Part shown: positions 1-9,871 of the stretch, one piece after another | Position numbering within the stretch: the stretch's first letter is position 1 | Layout of the letters: each line of letters begins with the position of its first letter | Assembly (NCBI RefSeq): GCF_000092905.1 | Contig: NC_014098.1 | Span: 3,320,767 to 3,384,766, forward strand | Direction: 5' to 3' | Source: Kyrpidia tusciae DSM 2912 | GTDB lineage: Bacteria > Bacillota > Bacilli > Kyrpidiales > Kyrpidiaceae | DNA: 64,000 nucleotides | The notes under the pieces: model-generated | What the model was told of the DNA's origin: nothing | Databases searched by the model: none | What the model saw: the letters and a program-made list of their open reading frames with translations, nothing else | Made by a program: the position numbers and the translations under genes

Positions 1-279
1 TCGGTCGGCCAAAGCCGCCTCTCCGCCGGCCACACCGGCGCCGGAGCGGGGAGATGGCAGGGTCCCCAGACTAACCGGCGGGTTCAGGACGTCTTGTCCG
101 TGTGCCCAACGGTTGCGGTCCCCGTCGCCGTCCACATCGATCCGCGACCGATCCATCTTCGGCGCGGCGGGGGGTTGGGCCCCGGCACCGGGCTGCCCGA
201 TCCCGCATCCCGTGATCACCAGGGCCGCCCCCACCGCCGCAGCGGCACCGCTCCGCCAATTTCTCCGCCTCTGCCTCAT
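1..279 (-). CDS. Lipoprotein, N-terminal part (runs off the window)
   Basis: The visible 93 codons begin with ATG at 279, preceded by a strong ribosome-binding site (GAGGAGGTGA). The first 25 residues are a lipoprotein signal: a basic start (MRQRRRNWR), a short hydrophobic stretch and the lipobox ITGC with the lipidated cysteine at residue 25. After it comes a Gly/Pro/Ala-rich linker and an Asp-rich patch (DVDGDGDRNRW) that might bind calcium. The reading frame is still open at base 1, so the functional domain lies outside the window. It lies downstream of rpmE on the same strand but behind a terminator. The function cannot be told; an exported cell-wall enzyme or binding protein is possible. 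Confidence 0.7.
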   Translation of the reverse strand, partial: MRQRRRNWRSGAAAAVGAALVITGCGIGQPGAGAQPPAAPKMDRSRIDVDGDGDRNRWAHGQDVLNPPVSLGTLPSPRSGAGVAGGEAALADR

Positions 280-330
280 CGCGTCACCTCCTCACCTCGG
301 CTTTAATGTGCCCAGGTGAGAAAGGATTGA

Positions 331-379
331 AACAACAAAGCCGACTCCCATCGTTCCGGAGGAGATCCGGGGAGCCGGC
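331..379 (-). terminator. Terminator after rpmE
   Basis: On the minus strand GCCGGCTCCC (370-379) pairs with GGGAGTCGGC (340-349), with a smaller stem inside the loop, followed by the T-rich run TTTGTTGTTT. It sits just after the rpmE stop and separates it from the lipoprotein gene. Confidence 0.65.
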
Positions 380-405
380 TCATCGGCGGAATGCCGCGTG
401 GCACT

Positions 406-603
406 TCACATGTTGTATTTCTTCTTAAACCGCTCGACGCGCCCGCCGGTGTCGACAAACTTCTGCTTGCCGGTGAAAAACGGATGGCACTTCGAGCAGA
501 TCTCCACCCGCAGGTTCTCTTTCACAGAACCGGTTTCAAAGGTTTCCCCACAGGCGCACGTCACTTTTGTGATCTTAAACTCCGGATGAATTCCAGCCTT
601 CAC
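406..603 (-). CDS. rpmE: 50S ribosomal protein L31
   Basis: L31 is a small protein of the large ribosomal subunit. The 65-residue product has the family opening KAGIHPEF and the zinc-binding cysteines of the C+ form: CxC near residues 16-18 and CxxC near 36-39. The GTG at 603 is preferred over the in-frame GTG at 609, because the AGGTGA site (611-616) is six bases from the first and only one base from the second. It has its own promoter (661-690) and terminator. As in Bacillus it lies downstream of rho, here with glycerate kinase and a small membrane-protein gene in between. C+ L31 proteins are the zinc-replete version; a C- paralogue, if any, lies elsewhere. Confidence 0.95.
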   Translation of the reverse strand: MKAGIHPEFKITKVTCACGETFETGSVKENLRVEICSKCHPFFTGKQKFVDTGGRVERFKKKYNM

Positions 604-660
604 GAACACTCACCTGCCTTCCTCGGACACCTGCCGCACAGATCAAAAGCGCCAACATAC

Positions 661-690
661 ATTATATCGCCATCGCACCGTAGATCGCAA
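661..690 (-). promoter_or_regulatory. Sigma-A promoter of rpmE
   Basis: On the minus strand a perfect -10 TATAAT (661-666) lies 18 bases downstream of TTGCGA (685-690). It reads into rpmE about 58 bases away. Confidence 0.65.
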
Positions 691-712
691 TGGCAAGTTC
701 TCCCATCGCCCC

Positions 713-1009
713 TCACCATTTTGGCCGATGCTCTTGGAGGTCTTTCATCATATTGGTAAAGGTTTCTCGGTCGATCTCTCCCCGGGCGTAGCGCTCGCGC
801 AGCACCTGTTCCGCCCGATCGCCGGACCACCCGCCCCCGGGAGCGGCGTGTCCACCGTACCGCCTGACCAAGAAAACGATAAACCAGATCACCAAGCCCA
901 CAATGATAATCCACAGGAGAAAGCCAAGTCCCATCATGCCAAACATGCCCATCGGCCACCACCCCCAATCTGTGCCCGGTCCGACACCAGGTCCATATCC
1001 GTACATCAT
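713..1009 (-). CDS. Small membrane protein with SHOCT domain
   Basis: The 98-residue product has a Gly/Tyr/Trp/Met-rich start, one strongly hydrophobic segment around residues 25-48 (GLGFLLWIIIVGLVIWFIVFL), a short Gly-rich linker and a C-terminal SHOCT module near residues 66-92 (AEQVLRERYARGEIDRETF). SHOCT domains are short helical oligomerisation modules often found at the end of small bacterial membrane proteins. Two ATG codons stand at the start; GGGGAT upstream is a modest ribosome-binding site. No pathway is indicated by the neighbours (rpmE and a divergent glycerate kinase). Confidence 0.75.
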   Translation of the reverse strand: MMYGYGPGVGPGTDWGWWPMGMFGMMGLGFLLWIIIVGLVIWFIVFLVRRYGGHAAPGGGWSGDRAEQVLRERYARGEIDRETFTNMMKDLQEHRPKW

Positions 1010-1163
1010 TCACTCATCCCCCTTGCTTGGGCTGAGGGCACCAAAGGCATTGGGTCCGCGGCACCCTGCAATTTTATTGTATCATGAACAAGGGACGGCA
1101 ACATGTTACGAATCCGCGGAGGCCGGGCGCCACGGCCTGACGCCGCAGGAAGGGTGATCAGTT

Positions 1164-2306
1164 GTGAAAATTGTGATTGCACCAGATTCGTATAAAGGCA
1201 GTCTAAGCGCCGTGAAGGTGGCGGCGGCCATGGCAAGGGCGGCCCGGGAGGTATTCCCCGATGCCCAGGTGGAGGAGATCCCCATGGCCGACGGCGGCGA
1301 AGGCACGGTAGACGCGATGGCGGCCGCGACGGGGGGCCGGCGCGTGCAAGCCCGGGTAACGGGCCCGCTCGGCGCCCCGGTTGAAGCCACCTTCGCCATC
1401 CTCGGGGACGGCCGCACGGCGGTGATCGAAATGGCCCAAGCGTCGGGGCTGCCCTTGATTCCGGCAGATCGGCGGGATCCCGGCCGGGCGTCCACCTACG
1501 GTACCGGCGAGTTAATCCGGGCAGCTCTGGACGAAGGATGTGATACACTCTTGATCGGCCTGGGGGGGTCGGCGACCAACGATGCCGGCGCGGGTATGTT
1601 GCAGGCTTTGGGAGCCCGGATCGTCGATGCGGAAGGCCAGGATCTCCCTCCGGGCGGTATCGCCCTGGCCCGGGCAGCCCGGGTCGATCTTCAACATCTG
1701 GATCCCCGGCTGGCCAGCGTACGAGTCCGGGCCGCCTGCGACGTGGACAATCCCTTGATCGGCCCCCAGGGCGCCAGCGCAATATTCGGCCCGCAGAAAG
1801 GCGCCACTCCCGAACTGGTACGGACGTTGGATAAGGCTCTGGAACATTTTGGCCGGCTGCTTGAGGCCGCCACCGGGCGGAGCGTCCTGGAACTGCCGGG
1901 GGCGGGAGCGGCGGGAGGACTCGGGGCCGGTCTGGTGGCCGGGCTCGGCGCGTCCCTGGAGCGCGGTGTGGGCTTGGTGGCCGAAGCGGTCAAGCTTCCC
2001 GACCGAGTGCGGGACGCAGATTTGGTCCTGACAGGAGAAGGCAACACCGACCACCAGACCGCCCGAGGAAAAACGCCAATGGGCGTACTGGAGATCGCCG
2101 CTTCCCTGGGTGTACCGGTCGTGATTTTGTCCGGTGGTCTGGGGCCTGGGTATGATGAGCTTCGCCGGATCGGGCCCGCGGTCTGTTTTAGCGCGGTACT
2201 CGGACCGTGCACATTGGATGAAGCCATTGCCGCCGGAGAAGCTGGGGTTTACCGCGCAGCCAAAGAGATCCTGCTCACCTGGCGAATGGCCAGGGGAATT
2301 CGCTGA
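1164..2306 (+). CDS. Glycerate kinase (class II, GarK type)
   Basis: The 380-residue product matches the GarK/GlxK glycerate kinase family from end to end. It starts KIVIAPDSYKGSLSA, contains the substrate-site motif MADGGEGTVDA near residues 42-52, GLGGSATNDAGAGMLQALG near 130-148 and TGEGNTDHQT near 292-301. These enzymes phosphorylate D-glycerate, usually to 2-phosphoglycerate, feeding C2/C3 acids into glycolysis. The start is GTG with AGGAAGGGTGA seven bases upstream. It is the only plus-strand gene in this stretch and is not in an operon with its neighbours. Which carbon of glycerate is phosphorylated cannot be read from sequence. Confidence 0.9.
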   Translation: MKIVIAPDSYKGSLSAVKVAAAMARAAREVFPDAQVEEIPMADGGEGTVDAMAAATGGRRVQARVTGPLGAPVEATFAILGDGRTAVIEMAQASGLPLIPADRRDPGRASTYGTGELIRAALDEGCDTLLIGLGGSATNDAGAGMLQALGARIVDAEGQDLPPGGIALARAARVDLQHLDPRLASVRVRAACDVDNPLIGPQGASAIFGPQKGATPELVRTLDKALEHFGRLLEAATGRSVLELPGAGAAGGLGAGLVAGLGASLERGVGLVAEAVKLPDRVRDADLVLTGEGNTDHQTARGKTPMGVLEIAASLGVPVVILSGGLGPGYDELRRIGPAVCFSAVLGPCTLDEAIAAGEAGVYRAAKEILLTWRMARGIR

Positions 2307-2371
2307 GGCGATGAAACCCGTTCGTAATCTTCGGGGCGGTCGCGGGAGGTCTGGAAAAGTCCAAGGCCCCT

Positions 2372-3628
2372 TTAAGCCCGGGCGCTGCGCTCTCGCACAT
2401 CCAGCGTAGCCAGAAATTCGGCGTTTGTCTTGGTCTCTTTCAGTTTCTTCAGGAATAGTTCTGTAAAGTCCGGGGTATCACTCATGGCCCGCCGCATGGC
2501 CCAAAGGCGGTCCAGTTGGTCCGGGGTGAGGAGCAACTCTTCCCGCCGGGTGCCCGAGCGCCGGATGTCGATGGCCGGGAAAATCCGCTTTTCGGCCAGG
2601 CGCCGATCGAGGTGAAGTTCCATATTGCCCGTTCCCTTGAATTCTTCATAGATCACATCGTCCATTCGAGATCCGGTGTCGATGAGGGCTGTGGCGAGGA
2701 TGGTCAGGCTGCCGCCTTCCTCGATGTTCCGGGCGGCTCCGAAAAAGCGCTTGGGCCGGTGGAACGCGGCGGGGTCAATTCCGCCCGACAGAGTGCGGCC
2801 ACTCGGGGGAATGACCAAATTATACGCCCGGGCGAGGCGGGTAATGCTGTCCAGGAGAATGACCACATCCCTCTTGTGCTCCACCAGGCGCTGGGCCCTT
2901 TCCAGCACCAGCTCGGCCACCTTAATATGATTGTCGGGCACTTCATCAAAGGTCGAGGCCACCACTTCACCCTTGACGGAACGCTGCATATCGGTCACTT
3001 CTTCCGGCCGCTCGTCTATCAGCAGAATAAACAACTCGATCTCCGGATAGTTGGTGCCGATGCTGTTGGCGATCTCTTTGAGAAGAAGGGTCTTCCCGGC
3101 TTTGGGCGGCGCGACGATCAGCCCCCGCTGGCCGAGCCCCACCGGAGCGATCAGATCGATGATTCGCGCCGACAGCCGGTCCGGAGTCGTTTCCAAGACG
3201 AGCTTTTTATTCGGAAAAAGCGGGGTCAGTGCGGCAAAATGCAGTCGTTCCGCGGCAGCTTCCGGGCTCGTGCCATTCACCGCCTCGACGTGCAGCAAAC
3301 CGAAATACCGCTCGTTGTCCTTGGGCGGCCGAACCTTTCCCGACACTCGGTCCCCGGTCCGCAAGTCGAACCGGCGAATCTGGGACGCGGCCACATAGAT
3401 GTCCTCATTGCTGGGCAGATAACCGATGGGCCGCAGAAATCCGTAGCCGTCGGGCATGATCTCCAATACGCCCTCGGCAAACATGAACCCGTCCCGTTCG
3501 GCCAGCGCTTTCAAGATGGCAAAAATCAATTCTTTTTTCTTCATCTGGCCATAATGCTGAATTTGGTATTCTTTCGCCAGCTTATACAACTCGGTGAGTT
3601 TTTTCGATTCCAATTCCCCAATGTGCAA
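2372..3628 (-). CDS. rho: Transcription termination factor Rho
   Basis: Rho is a hexameric RNA helicase that ends transcription at sites lacking an intrinsic terminator. The 418-residue protein is the usual length for Firmicutes. It has an N-terminal Rho domain, the cold-shock-like RNA-binding fold (residues about 50-118, with GYGFLR), the Walker A loop APPKAGKT at 173-180, Walker B and the Q/R-loop region ([19 protein letters not shown]). The start is TTG at 3628, six bases after AGGTGA; no ATG or GTG nearby is better placed. The gene lies between glpX and rpmE, as in Bacillus. Confidence 0.97.
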   Translation of the reverse strand: MHIGELESKKLTELYKLAKEYQIQHYGQMKKKELIFAILKALAERDGFMFAEGVLEIMPDGYGFLRPIGYLPSNEDIYVAASQIRRFDLRTGDRVSGKVRPPKDNERYFGLLHVEAVNGTSPEAAAERLHFAALTPLFPNKKLVLETTPDRLSARIIDLIAPVGLGQRGLIVAPPKAGKTLLLKEIANSIGTNYPEIELFILLIDERPEEVTDMQRSVKGEVVASTFDEVPDNHIKVAELVLERAQRLVEHKRDVVILLDSITRLARAYNLVIPPSGRTLSGGIDPAAFHRPKRFFGAARNIEEGGSLTILATALIDTGSRMDDVIYEEFKGTGNMELHLDRRLAEKRIFPAIDIRRSGTRREELLLTPDQLDRLWAMRRAMSDTPDFTELFLKKLKETKTNAEFLATLDVRERSARA

Positions 3629-3776
3629 ATGCTGTCACCTGCATTTCGGATAATTTCATGCATAGCCCGGCCCGGCCAACGTTGAACAAACTGCGAGCTT
3701 CGAATCGGTGAAACCTCGTCAGGAAGGTGAAATGAAAGGAGGCAATTGGGACCGGCGCCAAACCGGCAGCCGGCCA

Positions 3777-4745
3777 TCAGCGAAGAACGAGATGAGGTTT
3801 GCGGTCCAATCGGTGTCTCGCTTCAATGAACCGGACGGTGCCCGTTCTCGCACGCATGACCAGCGAGTGTGTCTTGGCGGTGTTTTTCGACAAAAACCGC
3901 ACGCCGTGAAGCAACTCCCCTTCGGTGACCCCGGTGGCGGCAAAGATCGCATCGTCCCCGCGCACCAAATCTTCCAGGGTCAGCACCTTGCGGGGATCAC
4001 TGATCCCCATCGTCCGACAGCGTTCCCGCTCGGCATCGTCTTGGGGAACCAGGCGTCCTTGGAACTCACCGCCCAGACATTTTAACGCGGCGGCAGCCAG
4101 GACCCCCTCCGGGGCTCCGCCGGTCCCGAACATGATGTCCACTCCGACCTCCTCGAAAGCCGTATTGATGGCTGCCGCGACATCTCCGTCGGTGATGAGT
4201 TTAATCCGCGCGCCGGCACTGCGGATCTCTTCAATCAAGGATTCGTGGCGCGGGCGATCGAGCAGGATGGCCACCACTTCACTGATATGTTTATCATTGG
4301 CTTTGGCGACTTCCATCAGATTCTCTTTCACCGTGGCATCCAGGTGGATCCTTCCTTTGGCCCGGGGGCCCGCGGCGATCTTCTCCATGTACATGTCCGG
4401 GGCGTGCAGCAAGGTTCCCCGGGGCGCCGCTGCCACCACCGTAATGGCGTTCCACAATCCCTTGGCGACGATGTTCGTACCCTCCAAGGGATCCACCGCC
4501 ACATCGACCTCCGGGGCGCTCCCGGTTCCGAGGTGTTCCCCGATATACAACATTGGGGCCTCGTCCATCTCCCCTTCACCGATCACCACAATACCGTTCA
4601 TGTTCACCGTGTCAAACATGCGCCGCATCGCCGCGGTGGCGGCGTCATCGGCCTCCATCTTCTTGCCGGTGCCCATCCACCGCGCCGAGGCCAGGGCGGC
4701 CACCTCGGTCACCCGAACCAATTCCATGGCTAATTCCCGTTCCAC
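3777..4745 (-). CDS. glpX: Fructose-1,6-bisphosphatase, class II
   Basis: This enzyme removes the 1-phosphate of fructose 1,6-bisphosphate in gluconeogenesis. The 322-residue product carries the class II metal-site signatures: [15 protein letters not shown], the DPLEGTN motif of the lithium-sensitive phosphatase fold, and [21 protein letters not shown] at 4745 is preferred over an in-frame GTG at 4775 because GGGGAGG lies eight bases upstream of it; the resulting length fits the roughly 320-residue family. Aldolase and transaldolase genes lie a few kilobases upstream on the same strand, so glycolysis/gluconeogenesis genes cluster here as in Bacillus. Confidence 0.93.
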   Translation of the reverse strand: MERELAMELVRVTEVAALASARWMGTGKKMEADDAATAAMRRMFDTVNMNGIVVIGEGEMDEAPMLYIGEHLGTGSAPEVDVAVDPLEGTNIVAKGLWNAITVVAAAPRGTLLHAPDMYMEKIAAGPRAKGRIHLDATVKENLMEVAKANDKHISEVVAILLDRPRHESLIEEIRSAGARIKLITDGDVAAAINTAFEEVGVDIMFGTGGAPEGVLAAAALKCLGGEFQGRLVPQDDAERERCRTMGISDPRKVLTLEDLVRGDDAIFAATGVTEGELLHGVRFLSKNTAKTHSLVMRARTGTVRFIEARHRLDRKPHLVLR

Positions 4746-4894
4746 CCGGTCCGCCTCCCCACGATCGCTCTCCACCTTTAACTATAGCACGACAAAGCCG
4801 TCTCCAAAAGCACGCCCAGGCAGGAAGCGACCCATACGATATGAATCTATCAAGTGAGGGTTCGATATTCGAGATGGGTACGGAGGTGGTCAGG

Positions 4895-6484
4895 GTGCAG
4901 AGGTGGATCGGCGTCGTTTTGGCCCTCTTGATCGCCATGGGATCCACTTCCCTGGTGGTCAAGACCGCCGCTTATCCCGAACGCTCCTGGGTGCAATTGT
5001 CGGCAGCCGCCGCGCATTACGCGCACAGGACCTTTGCGAGCGAATGGGCCAAAGCTTTTGCCTCCCGGGAGGAGCCCGCCGCCCGGAATGTCGCTCCCGG
5101 AAAGCCGCAGACCGCAGCGCCCATCACCTATGAGATCGAGGCCGAGTTAGACCCTGAACACCATCAGATCCGCGGCCGGGAAACCGTGCAGTGGCGGGAT
5201 CCCCTGCCAAGCCCGGTCCACTTCTATCTCTATCCCTTAAATCCCGGCGGCATTCGGGTTCACGGGGTATACCGAGGTGAAAAGAGCGTCCCCTATCAGG
5301 TGCTGGGAGAACAACTGCTGGTCCAAGTCGGGCCCGGGACTCCCACCCGGCTGACCCTGGAGTTTACCACAGACATCCCCGGCGGCGGGACCCGTTACGG
5401 GGAGCGGGACGGGGTATGGATTCTCGCCTATTGGTATCCCATCCTCGCATCCCGGGATCAAACAGGTTGGATCACGCCGCCTCCGTCCAAGGGATTCGGT
5501 GAACCCTATATCGTCGACACCGCGGACTACCGGATCACCTGGACGGCACCGAAGGGGATGACTTGGTACGCCTCTGCCCCGGCGCAAAGCGCCGCGCCCT
5601 CGGCTGACGGGACGGTCACTGTCAAGATGGACGGGCGCGCCCTGCGCCATTTTGCCCTGGTGGGGTCGGCGAGGTACCAGGACACAACCCTGACTTTGGC
5701 TGACGGCTTGACGGTCCACCTCGGCCTTCTCGCCCCGGAACACCGCGCTGCGCTTGAAGCCACGGCAACGGCGGCCTTGAACCTTTACCGCGCCCGATTT
5801 GGCCCCTTGCCGACCCAGGCGGTGGCCTTGGTGGAGACTCCGCCCGGCACCACCTTCGCCCAGGAGCTGCCAAATTTAGCACTGATCGACGTTGACCTGT
5901 GGAACGGGCAGATGCCCGAGCAGGACGCCGACCGGTGGACGGCCCACGAACTCGCCCACCTGTGGTGGTATAGCGCCGTGGGCGATTACGAAGGGCTGAC
6001 GCCGTGGATGGATGAAGGGCTGGCGGATTACAGCTCCTATCTCTATGAAGAAAGCCGATACGGCCCGGAAGCGTACGAAGCGGCCATGAATCGCCTGACG
6101 AGTTGGTTCCGGGAAGGTCGGTCTTATTCGCCGGGCCACCCGGGCGTTGCCCTTCCCACCCGGGACCTCGGGGCAACGGAGCGGCCCTATGAAGATTTTG
6201 ACACCGAATGGCAGTATTACTTCCTCGAATATCTCCGCCCCGTCCTCATGTACCGGGATCTGCGCCAGGCCATGGGGGACGACCGGTTTTTCTCCTGGCT
6301 GCAAACCCTCTACCGGCAACACGCGGGCGCGGTCCTCACCGCGGATCGGTGGCGGGACAGCCTACAGCAGGCCGACCCCGCAGCCCTGGAGCGGGCAAAC
6401 TTGTGGCTCGACGCCCCTTATCGCACTGTCCTTCGCCATCTGGATCCGGGCGGCCATCTGCATCTTGCGGACGAGACACCGTGA
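4895..6484 (+). CDS. M1-family zinc metallopeptidase, membrane-anchored or secreted
   Basis: The 529-residue product belongs to the M1 (gluzincin) aminopeptidase family. The zinc site is complete: HELAH at residues 351-355 with the third ligand glutamate 19 residues on, in WMDEGLADYSS. The N-terminal half holds the beta-rich domain (ITYEIEAELDPEHHQIRGRETVQW). The chosen GTG at 4895 follows GGAGG by eight bases and gives a clean signal peptide or anchor (RWIGVVLALLIAMGSTSLVV), so the peptidase domain should be outside the membrane. The frame is open upstream to 4553, but that part overlaps glpX on the other strand and lacks family similarity. The canonical exopeptidase GxMEN motif is replaced by FAQELPN, so substrate preference is uncertain. 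Confidence 0.85.
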   Translation: MQRWIGVVLALLIAMGSTSLVVKTAAYPERSWVQLSAAAAHYAHRTFASEWAKAFASREEPAARNVAPGKPQTAAPITYEIEAELDPEHHQIRGRETVQWRDPLPSPVHFYLYPLNPGGIRVHGVYRGEKSVPYQVLGEQLLVQVGPGTPTRLTLEFTTDIPGGGTRYGERDGVWILAYWYPILASRDQTGWITPPPSKGFGEPYIVDTADYRITWTAPKGMTWYASAPAQSAAPSADGTVTVKMDGRALRHFALVGSARYQDTTLTLADGLTVHLGLLAPEHRAALEATATAALNLYRARFGPLPTQAVALVETPPGTTFAQELPNLALIDVDLWNGQMPEQDADRWTAHELAHLWWYSAVGDYEGLTPWMDEGLADYSSYLYEESRYGPEAYEAAMNRLTSWFREGRSYSPGHPGVALPTRDLGATERPYEDFDTEWQYYFLEYLRPVLMYRDLRQAMGDDRFFSWLQTLYRQHAGAVLTADRWRDSLQQADPAALERANLWLDAPYRTVLRHLDPGGHLHLADETP

Positions 6485-6522
6485 AACACCGTCGGCCGGC
6501 GGTCGAGTCTCCGGGCGATCGC

Positions 6523-7668
6523 TTACACCGCGATATCCTGTTCGATTTTCCATGTAAAATATCGGGTTAACAAGGAGACGGCAATGTCGATGGCCCGTTC
6601 ATCGGGGTTCATGCCGGCGCTGTGCAGCCCCTCGGGGCTGTCGACGCCGAGCCAAAACATAAACCCGGGAATCGTTTCGAGAAAATACCCGAAATCTTCG
6701 CCCGTCATGGCGGGCTCGCAGGTTATGACCTTCACCCCGCCTTCCCGGGCGGCCCAATCCATGAACTCCCGGGTCAAATCCGGCGTGTTGTACACCTGCC
6801 GGTAGTTCGCCCCGTAATCGATGGTCGCCCGACAGGAGAACCCCTCTTCAATCCCCCGGACCAGCGCCTCAATCCGCCCTTTCATCCGGGAGAGGGACTC
6901 GGTGGAAAGCGCCCGGATCGTCCCCTCCAGGCGCGCCCGCTCGGCGATGATGTTCTGCTTCGTCCCGGCCTCCATCCTCCCGATGGTCACAACCCCCGCA
7001 TCCAGGGGGTTGAGGTTCCGGGCCACCACGGTCTGCAGTTGAACGAGCAGATGGGCGGCCGCCACCGCCATATCTTTTGCCCGGTGGGGAAAGGCCGCGT
7101 GGCCGCCCTGGCCGATGAGGTCGATAAACAGCTCAGAGGTGCCCGCGAACAGCGTCCCTTCCCGCAGCGCGATAGTCCCCACGGGATACTCCGGCGCCAC
7201 GTGAAGGGCGATGATCCAGTCGGGCGTCCACCGCGAAAACTCCGGACTTTCCCGCATGGGCCGGGCACCTCCCGGCCCCTCCTCGGCAGGTTGGAACACC
7301 ACCACCAGATCGTCCCGCACAGGGTGGTGTACGAAGTGTTCCACCACTCCCAAGGCCACGGTCATGTGGACATCGTGGCCGCAGGCGTGCATATAACCGG
7401 GACGCTCAGAACGAAAAGCCAGGCCCGTAGCCTCCTCCACCGGAAGCCCGTCCATGTCCGCCCGGTAGCCAACCACCCGCCTGGGGGCCGTGCCCTTGAT
7501 CCGCACCAACACGCCGGTGCGCCACGTCTTTACGTCGATACGGGATGCGGGCAGCCGGGCGAGGACATCGAGGATATAACGCTGGGTTTCAAACTCCTGA
7601 AATCCGGGCTCGGGAATGCGGTGCAGATCCCGGCGGATCGCCTGCAGGTCGAGAGCCCCCGGGGTCAC
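6523..7668 (-). CDS. dapL: N-acetyldiaminopimelate deacetylase (M20 family)
   Basis: The 381-residue product is an M20-type amidohydrolase. The metal and catalytic signatures are [24 protein letters not shown] and [14 protein letters not shown]. Its start (GTG at 7668) overlaps the stop of dapH by four bases (GTGA), so the two are translated together. With dapH upstream, the best reading is deacetylation of N-acetyl-LL-diaminopimelate in the acetylase branch of lysine and peptidoglycan synthesis, the arrangement seen in Bacillus (ykuQ-ykuR). Without that neighbour it would only be called an N-acyl amino acid amidohydrolase. Confidence 0.9.
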   Translation of the reverse strand: MTPGALDLQAIRRDLHRIPEPGFQEFETQRYILDVLARLPASRIDVKTWRTGVLVRIKGTAPRRVVGYRADMDGLPVEEATGLAFRSERPGYMHACGHDVHMTVALGVVEHFVHHPVRDDLVVVFQPAEEGPGGARPMRESPEFSRWTPDWIIALHVAPEYPVGTIALREGTLFAGTSELFIDLIGQGGHAAFPHRAKDMAVAAAHLLVQLQTVVARNLNPLDAGVVTIGRMEAGTKQNIIAERARLEGTIRALSTESLSRMKGRIEALVRGIEEGFSCRATIDYGANYRQVYNTPDLTREFMDWAAREGGVKVITCEPAMTGEDFGYFLETIPGFMFWLGVDSPEGLHSAGMNPDERAIDIAVSLLTRYFTWKIEQDIAV

Positions 7669-8366
7669 AGTTGCCGCAGCTCCTGCTTAATCTCCGTTTT
7701 CGCCCGGGTTTGTTCGTCGATCTGCTTGATGACCCGGGCCGGAGTCCCCGCCACCACCGTGTGGGGCGGAACGTCTTCGATCACCACCGCGCCGGCCGCC
7801 ACCACCGCGCCCCGGCCCACCCGGATCCCTTCCAGAATCACGGCGTTCGCCCCGACCACGACATCATCCTCCACCACCACGGGCTTGGCGGATGGAGGTT
7901 CCACCACCCCGGCGATGACGGCACCGGCGCCGATGTGGCAGTTCTTTCCGATGATCCCTCGACCGCCCACCACGGCGTTCATGTCGATCATCGTACCCTC
8001 CCCGATGACCGCCCCAATGTTGATCACCGCCCCCATCATGATCACGGCTCGCTCCCCGATCTCCACCCGGTCCCGAATGATGGCTCCGGGCTCGATCCGC
8101 GCCTGGAGCCCCTTGGTGTCAAGGAGGGGAATCGCAGAATTCCGCCGATCACTTTCCACCACCCAATCGGTGATGCGATCCTGGTGAGCCGCAAGAACCT
8201 CTCGAAGCTCGTCCCATTCCCCGAACACCACACCGACGTCTCCGGAGATGAACGCTTTCGCCTCCGGCCCGAAATCGATTCCATCCAGCCGGCCTTTGAG
8301 GTAGACTTTGACCGGCGTGCGTTTTTTACTGTTCTGGATAAACGCGATGATTTCCTTCGCGTCCAT
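7665..8366 (-). CDS. dapH: 2,3,4,5-tetrahydropyridine-2,6-dicarboxylate N-acetyltransferase
   Basis: DapH transfers an acetyl group from acetyl-CoA to tetrahydrodipicolinate, opening the acetylase route to meso-diaminopimelate. The 233-residue protein has an N-terminal helical domain ([22 protein letters not shown]) and a left-handed parallel beta-helix made of hexapeptide repeats from about residue 90 to 210 (for example [20 protein letters not shown]). The final [11 protein letters not shown] is typical of this acyltransferase fold. Length and opening match YkuQ of Bacillus. The aminotransferase of the pathway is not adjacent. Confidence 0.95.
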   Translation of the reverse strand: MDAKEIIAFIQNSKKRTPVKVYLKGRLDGIDFGPEAKAFISGDVGVVFGEWDELREVLAAHQDRITDWVVESDRRNSAIPLLDTKGLQARIEPGAIIRDRVEIGERAVIMMGAVINIGAVIGEGTMIDMNAVVGGRGIIGKNCHIGAGAVIAGVVEPPSAKPVVVEDDVVVGANAVILEGIRVGRGAVVAAGAVVIEDVPPHTVVAGTPARVIKQIDEQTRAKTEIKQELRQL

Positions 8367-8372
8367 TTCCGC

Positions 8373-9065
8373 TCACTCTCCTTTACCCTCGGGTCGATCC
8401 TTCCGGGGTGCAGACCCCGCTCCCATGACCCCGAGCCAAATGAGGAGGATTCCGGCCAGTTCGCTGATCGGCAGGAGCGCCGGGTGCCCGGTCTTGGCCG
8501 CCGATCCCGCGGCACTGAGGATGACCGCCCCGAGGGCGATCAAAAGCCCCGAAGGCTGCCGGGTTTTCCACCAGGACCACAGGGGGCCGACAATCAGGAT
8601 CACTCCTCCCACCATGGACAAAAGCAAGGGATACCAATTCCGGATCGCTCCGGGCATGGCCTGCCCGCCGATGGCAGTTCCCGCCCCGCGGAATCTGGTC
8701 ATATCCAGGGGGCCTAAGCTGATAAGATGCACCAGAAAAACCAGAGACACCCCCAACACATATCCGGTGAAGGCCCGCCGAGCCCACCCCCGGCGGCCCT
8801 TTCCGAGCAGATCCACCTCGCCCGCCGCCATAGCCGCCACCAGCACCAAAGCGGCATAATAGTAAACTTTATAAATCGGAGAAGTCCATCCCCACACCAA
8901 GGCGTACCCTTCAGTAAAGGCCGCCGCGGTGTAGAGAAGGAACGAAGCGGCCCACCAAAAATGGTGGGCGCCGCCCCGTTCCGCCCACCGTTTGATCATC
9001 GAACCGGCGAGGCCCAGCGACACCACCGCTGCGGCCCACGCCACCCCTGCGGTGATCGGCACCAC
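8373..9065 (-). CDS. Unknown membrane protein with about seven helices
   Basis: I do not recognise this family. The product (about 230 residues) has seven hydrophobic segments, beginning with VVPITAGVAWAAAVVSLGLAG and ending SELAGILLIWLGVMGAG, and a short charged tail (APRKDRPEGKGE). A near-perfect ribosome-binding site AAAGGAGG (9071-9078) sits five bases before GTG 9065 and eight before GTG 9062, so the start is one of these; a longer frame to 9182 exists but has no ribosome-binding site. It lies seven bases upstream of dapH, so the two are probably co-transcribed, but nothing ties it to lysine synthesis. Confidence 0.7.
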   Translation of the reverse strand: MVPITAGVAWAAAVVSLGLAGSMIKRWAERGGAHHFWWAASFLLYTAAAFTEGYALVWGWTSPIYKVYYYAALVLVAAMAAGEVDLLGKGRRGWARRAFTGYVLGVSLVFLVHLISLGPLDMTRFRGAGTAIGGQAMPGAIRNWYPLLLSMVGGVILIVGPLWSWWKTRQPSGLLIALGAVILSAAGSAAKTGHPALLPISELAGILLIWLGVMGAGSAPRKDRPEGKGE

Positions 9066-9178
9066 CGCCGCCTCCTTTGTGCTGATGTTCTCGATCATCG
9101 GCGAAGACTCAGACCTGTACCTGAGGCGGAGGAAGCCCCGCCGCACGTTGTGGCAGGGCCCGGGGAGTCGGCCGGGGC

Positions 9179-9826
9179 TCAAGGAGTGGGCCGGTTCCCC
9201 CAGTCAGCCAGGAATCGCTCAATTCCCAGATCGGTCAGCGGATGTTTGACCATCTGCTCAAGCACGGCAAAGGGGGCCGTCGCAATGTGAGCCCCGGCCA
9301 GGGCGGCCCGGGTCACATGCATGGGATGCCGAATGCTGGCGGCGATGATCTGCGTATCCAGGCCGTGAATCCGGAAAATCTCCGCCACCTCCCGGATCAG
9401 GGCGATTCCGTCGTACCCGATATCGTCCAGCCGGCCCACGAAAGGGCTCACGTAGGACGCCCCGGCCCGGGCGGCCAGAAGGGCCTGGTTGGTGGAGAAA
9501 ACCAGGGTCACATTCGTCCGAATCCCTTCTTTGGCAAAGGCGTGGGCAGCTTTCAAACCTTCCGCGGTCATCGGCACCTTGATGACGATGTTCGGGGCCA
9601 CAGCCGCTAGTTTCCGCCCTTCCTCCAGCATGCCCTCGGCATCCAGGGAGAGAACCTCCGCACTGATCGGGCCGGCCACCAGCCCGGCGATTTCAACCAG
9701 AGTTTCGACAAAATCCCGGCCTTCTTTGGCGATGAGGCTGGGATTGGTGGTCACCCCGGACACCGCCCCCCAGGCGCTGACCCTGCGGATCTCGTCGACA
9801 TTGGCACTGTCGATAAACAGCTGCAC
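9179..9826 (-). CDS. tal: Transaldolase (small, TalC/FSA type)
   Basis: The 215-residue product is of the short transaldolase family that transfers a dihydroxyacetone unit between sugar phosphates in the pentose phosphate pathway. The Schiff-base lysine is K83 in [22 protein letters not shown] near the start and [10 protein letters not shown] are family signatures. GTG at 9826 follows GGGGGGATT. It lies just downstream of fbaA, as in Bacillus. Short enzymes of this family may act as fructose-6-phosphate aldolases instead; sequence alone does not settle this, but the order fbaA-tal favours transaldolase. Confidence 0.92.
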   Translation of the reverse strand: MQLFIDSANVDEIRRVSAWGAVSGVTTNPSLIAKEGRDFVETLVEIAGLVAGPISAEVLSLDAEGMLEEGRKLAAVAPNIVIKVPMTAEGLKAAHAFAKEGIRTNVTLVFSTNQALLAARAGASYVSPFVGRLDDIGYDGIALIREVAEIFRIHGLDTQIIAASIRHPMHVTRAALAGAHIATAPFAVLEQMVKHPLTDLGIERFLADWGNRPTP

Positions 9827-9871
9827 CCGAATCCCCCCTGTACAATGGGCGGCATCGCATCGCCTCGGCGA

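Noticed and set aside
2516..3685. 389-codon open frame on the plus strand across rho
   Set aside because: It is fully antisense to rho, has no family similarity or ribosome-binding site, and arises from high GC bias.
4553..4894. Upstream extension of the M1 peptidase frame
   Set aside because: It lies over the glpX coding region, lacks a signal peptide and family similarity; the GTG at 4895 has a good ribosome-binding site.
6622..8187. 521-codon open frame on the plus strand opposite dapL and dapH
   Set aside because: Composition is His/Pro/Arg-rich as in antisense shadows, while the minus strand has two complete enzymes.
7545..8717. 390-codon plus-strand frame opposite dapH and the membrane-protein gene
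   Set aside because: Same reason: antisense of hexapeptide-repeat and membrane codons, no start site.
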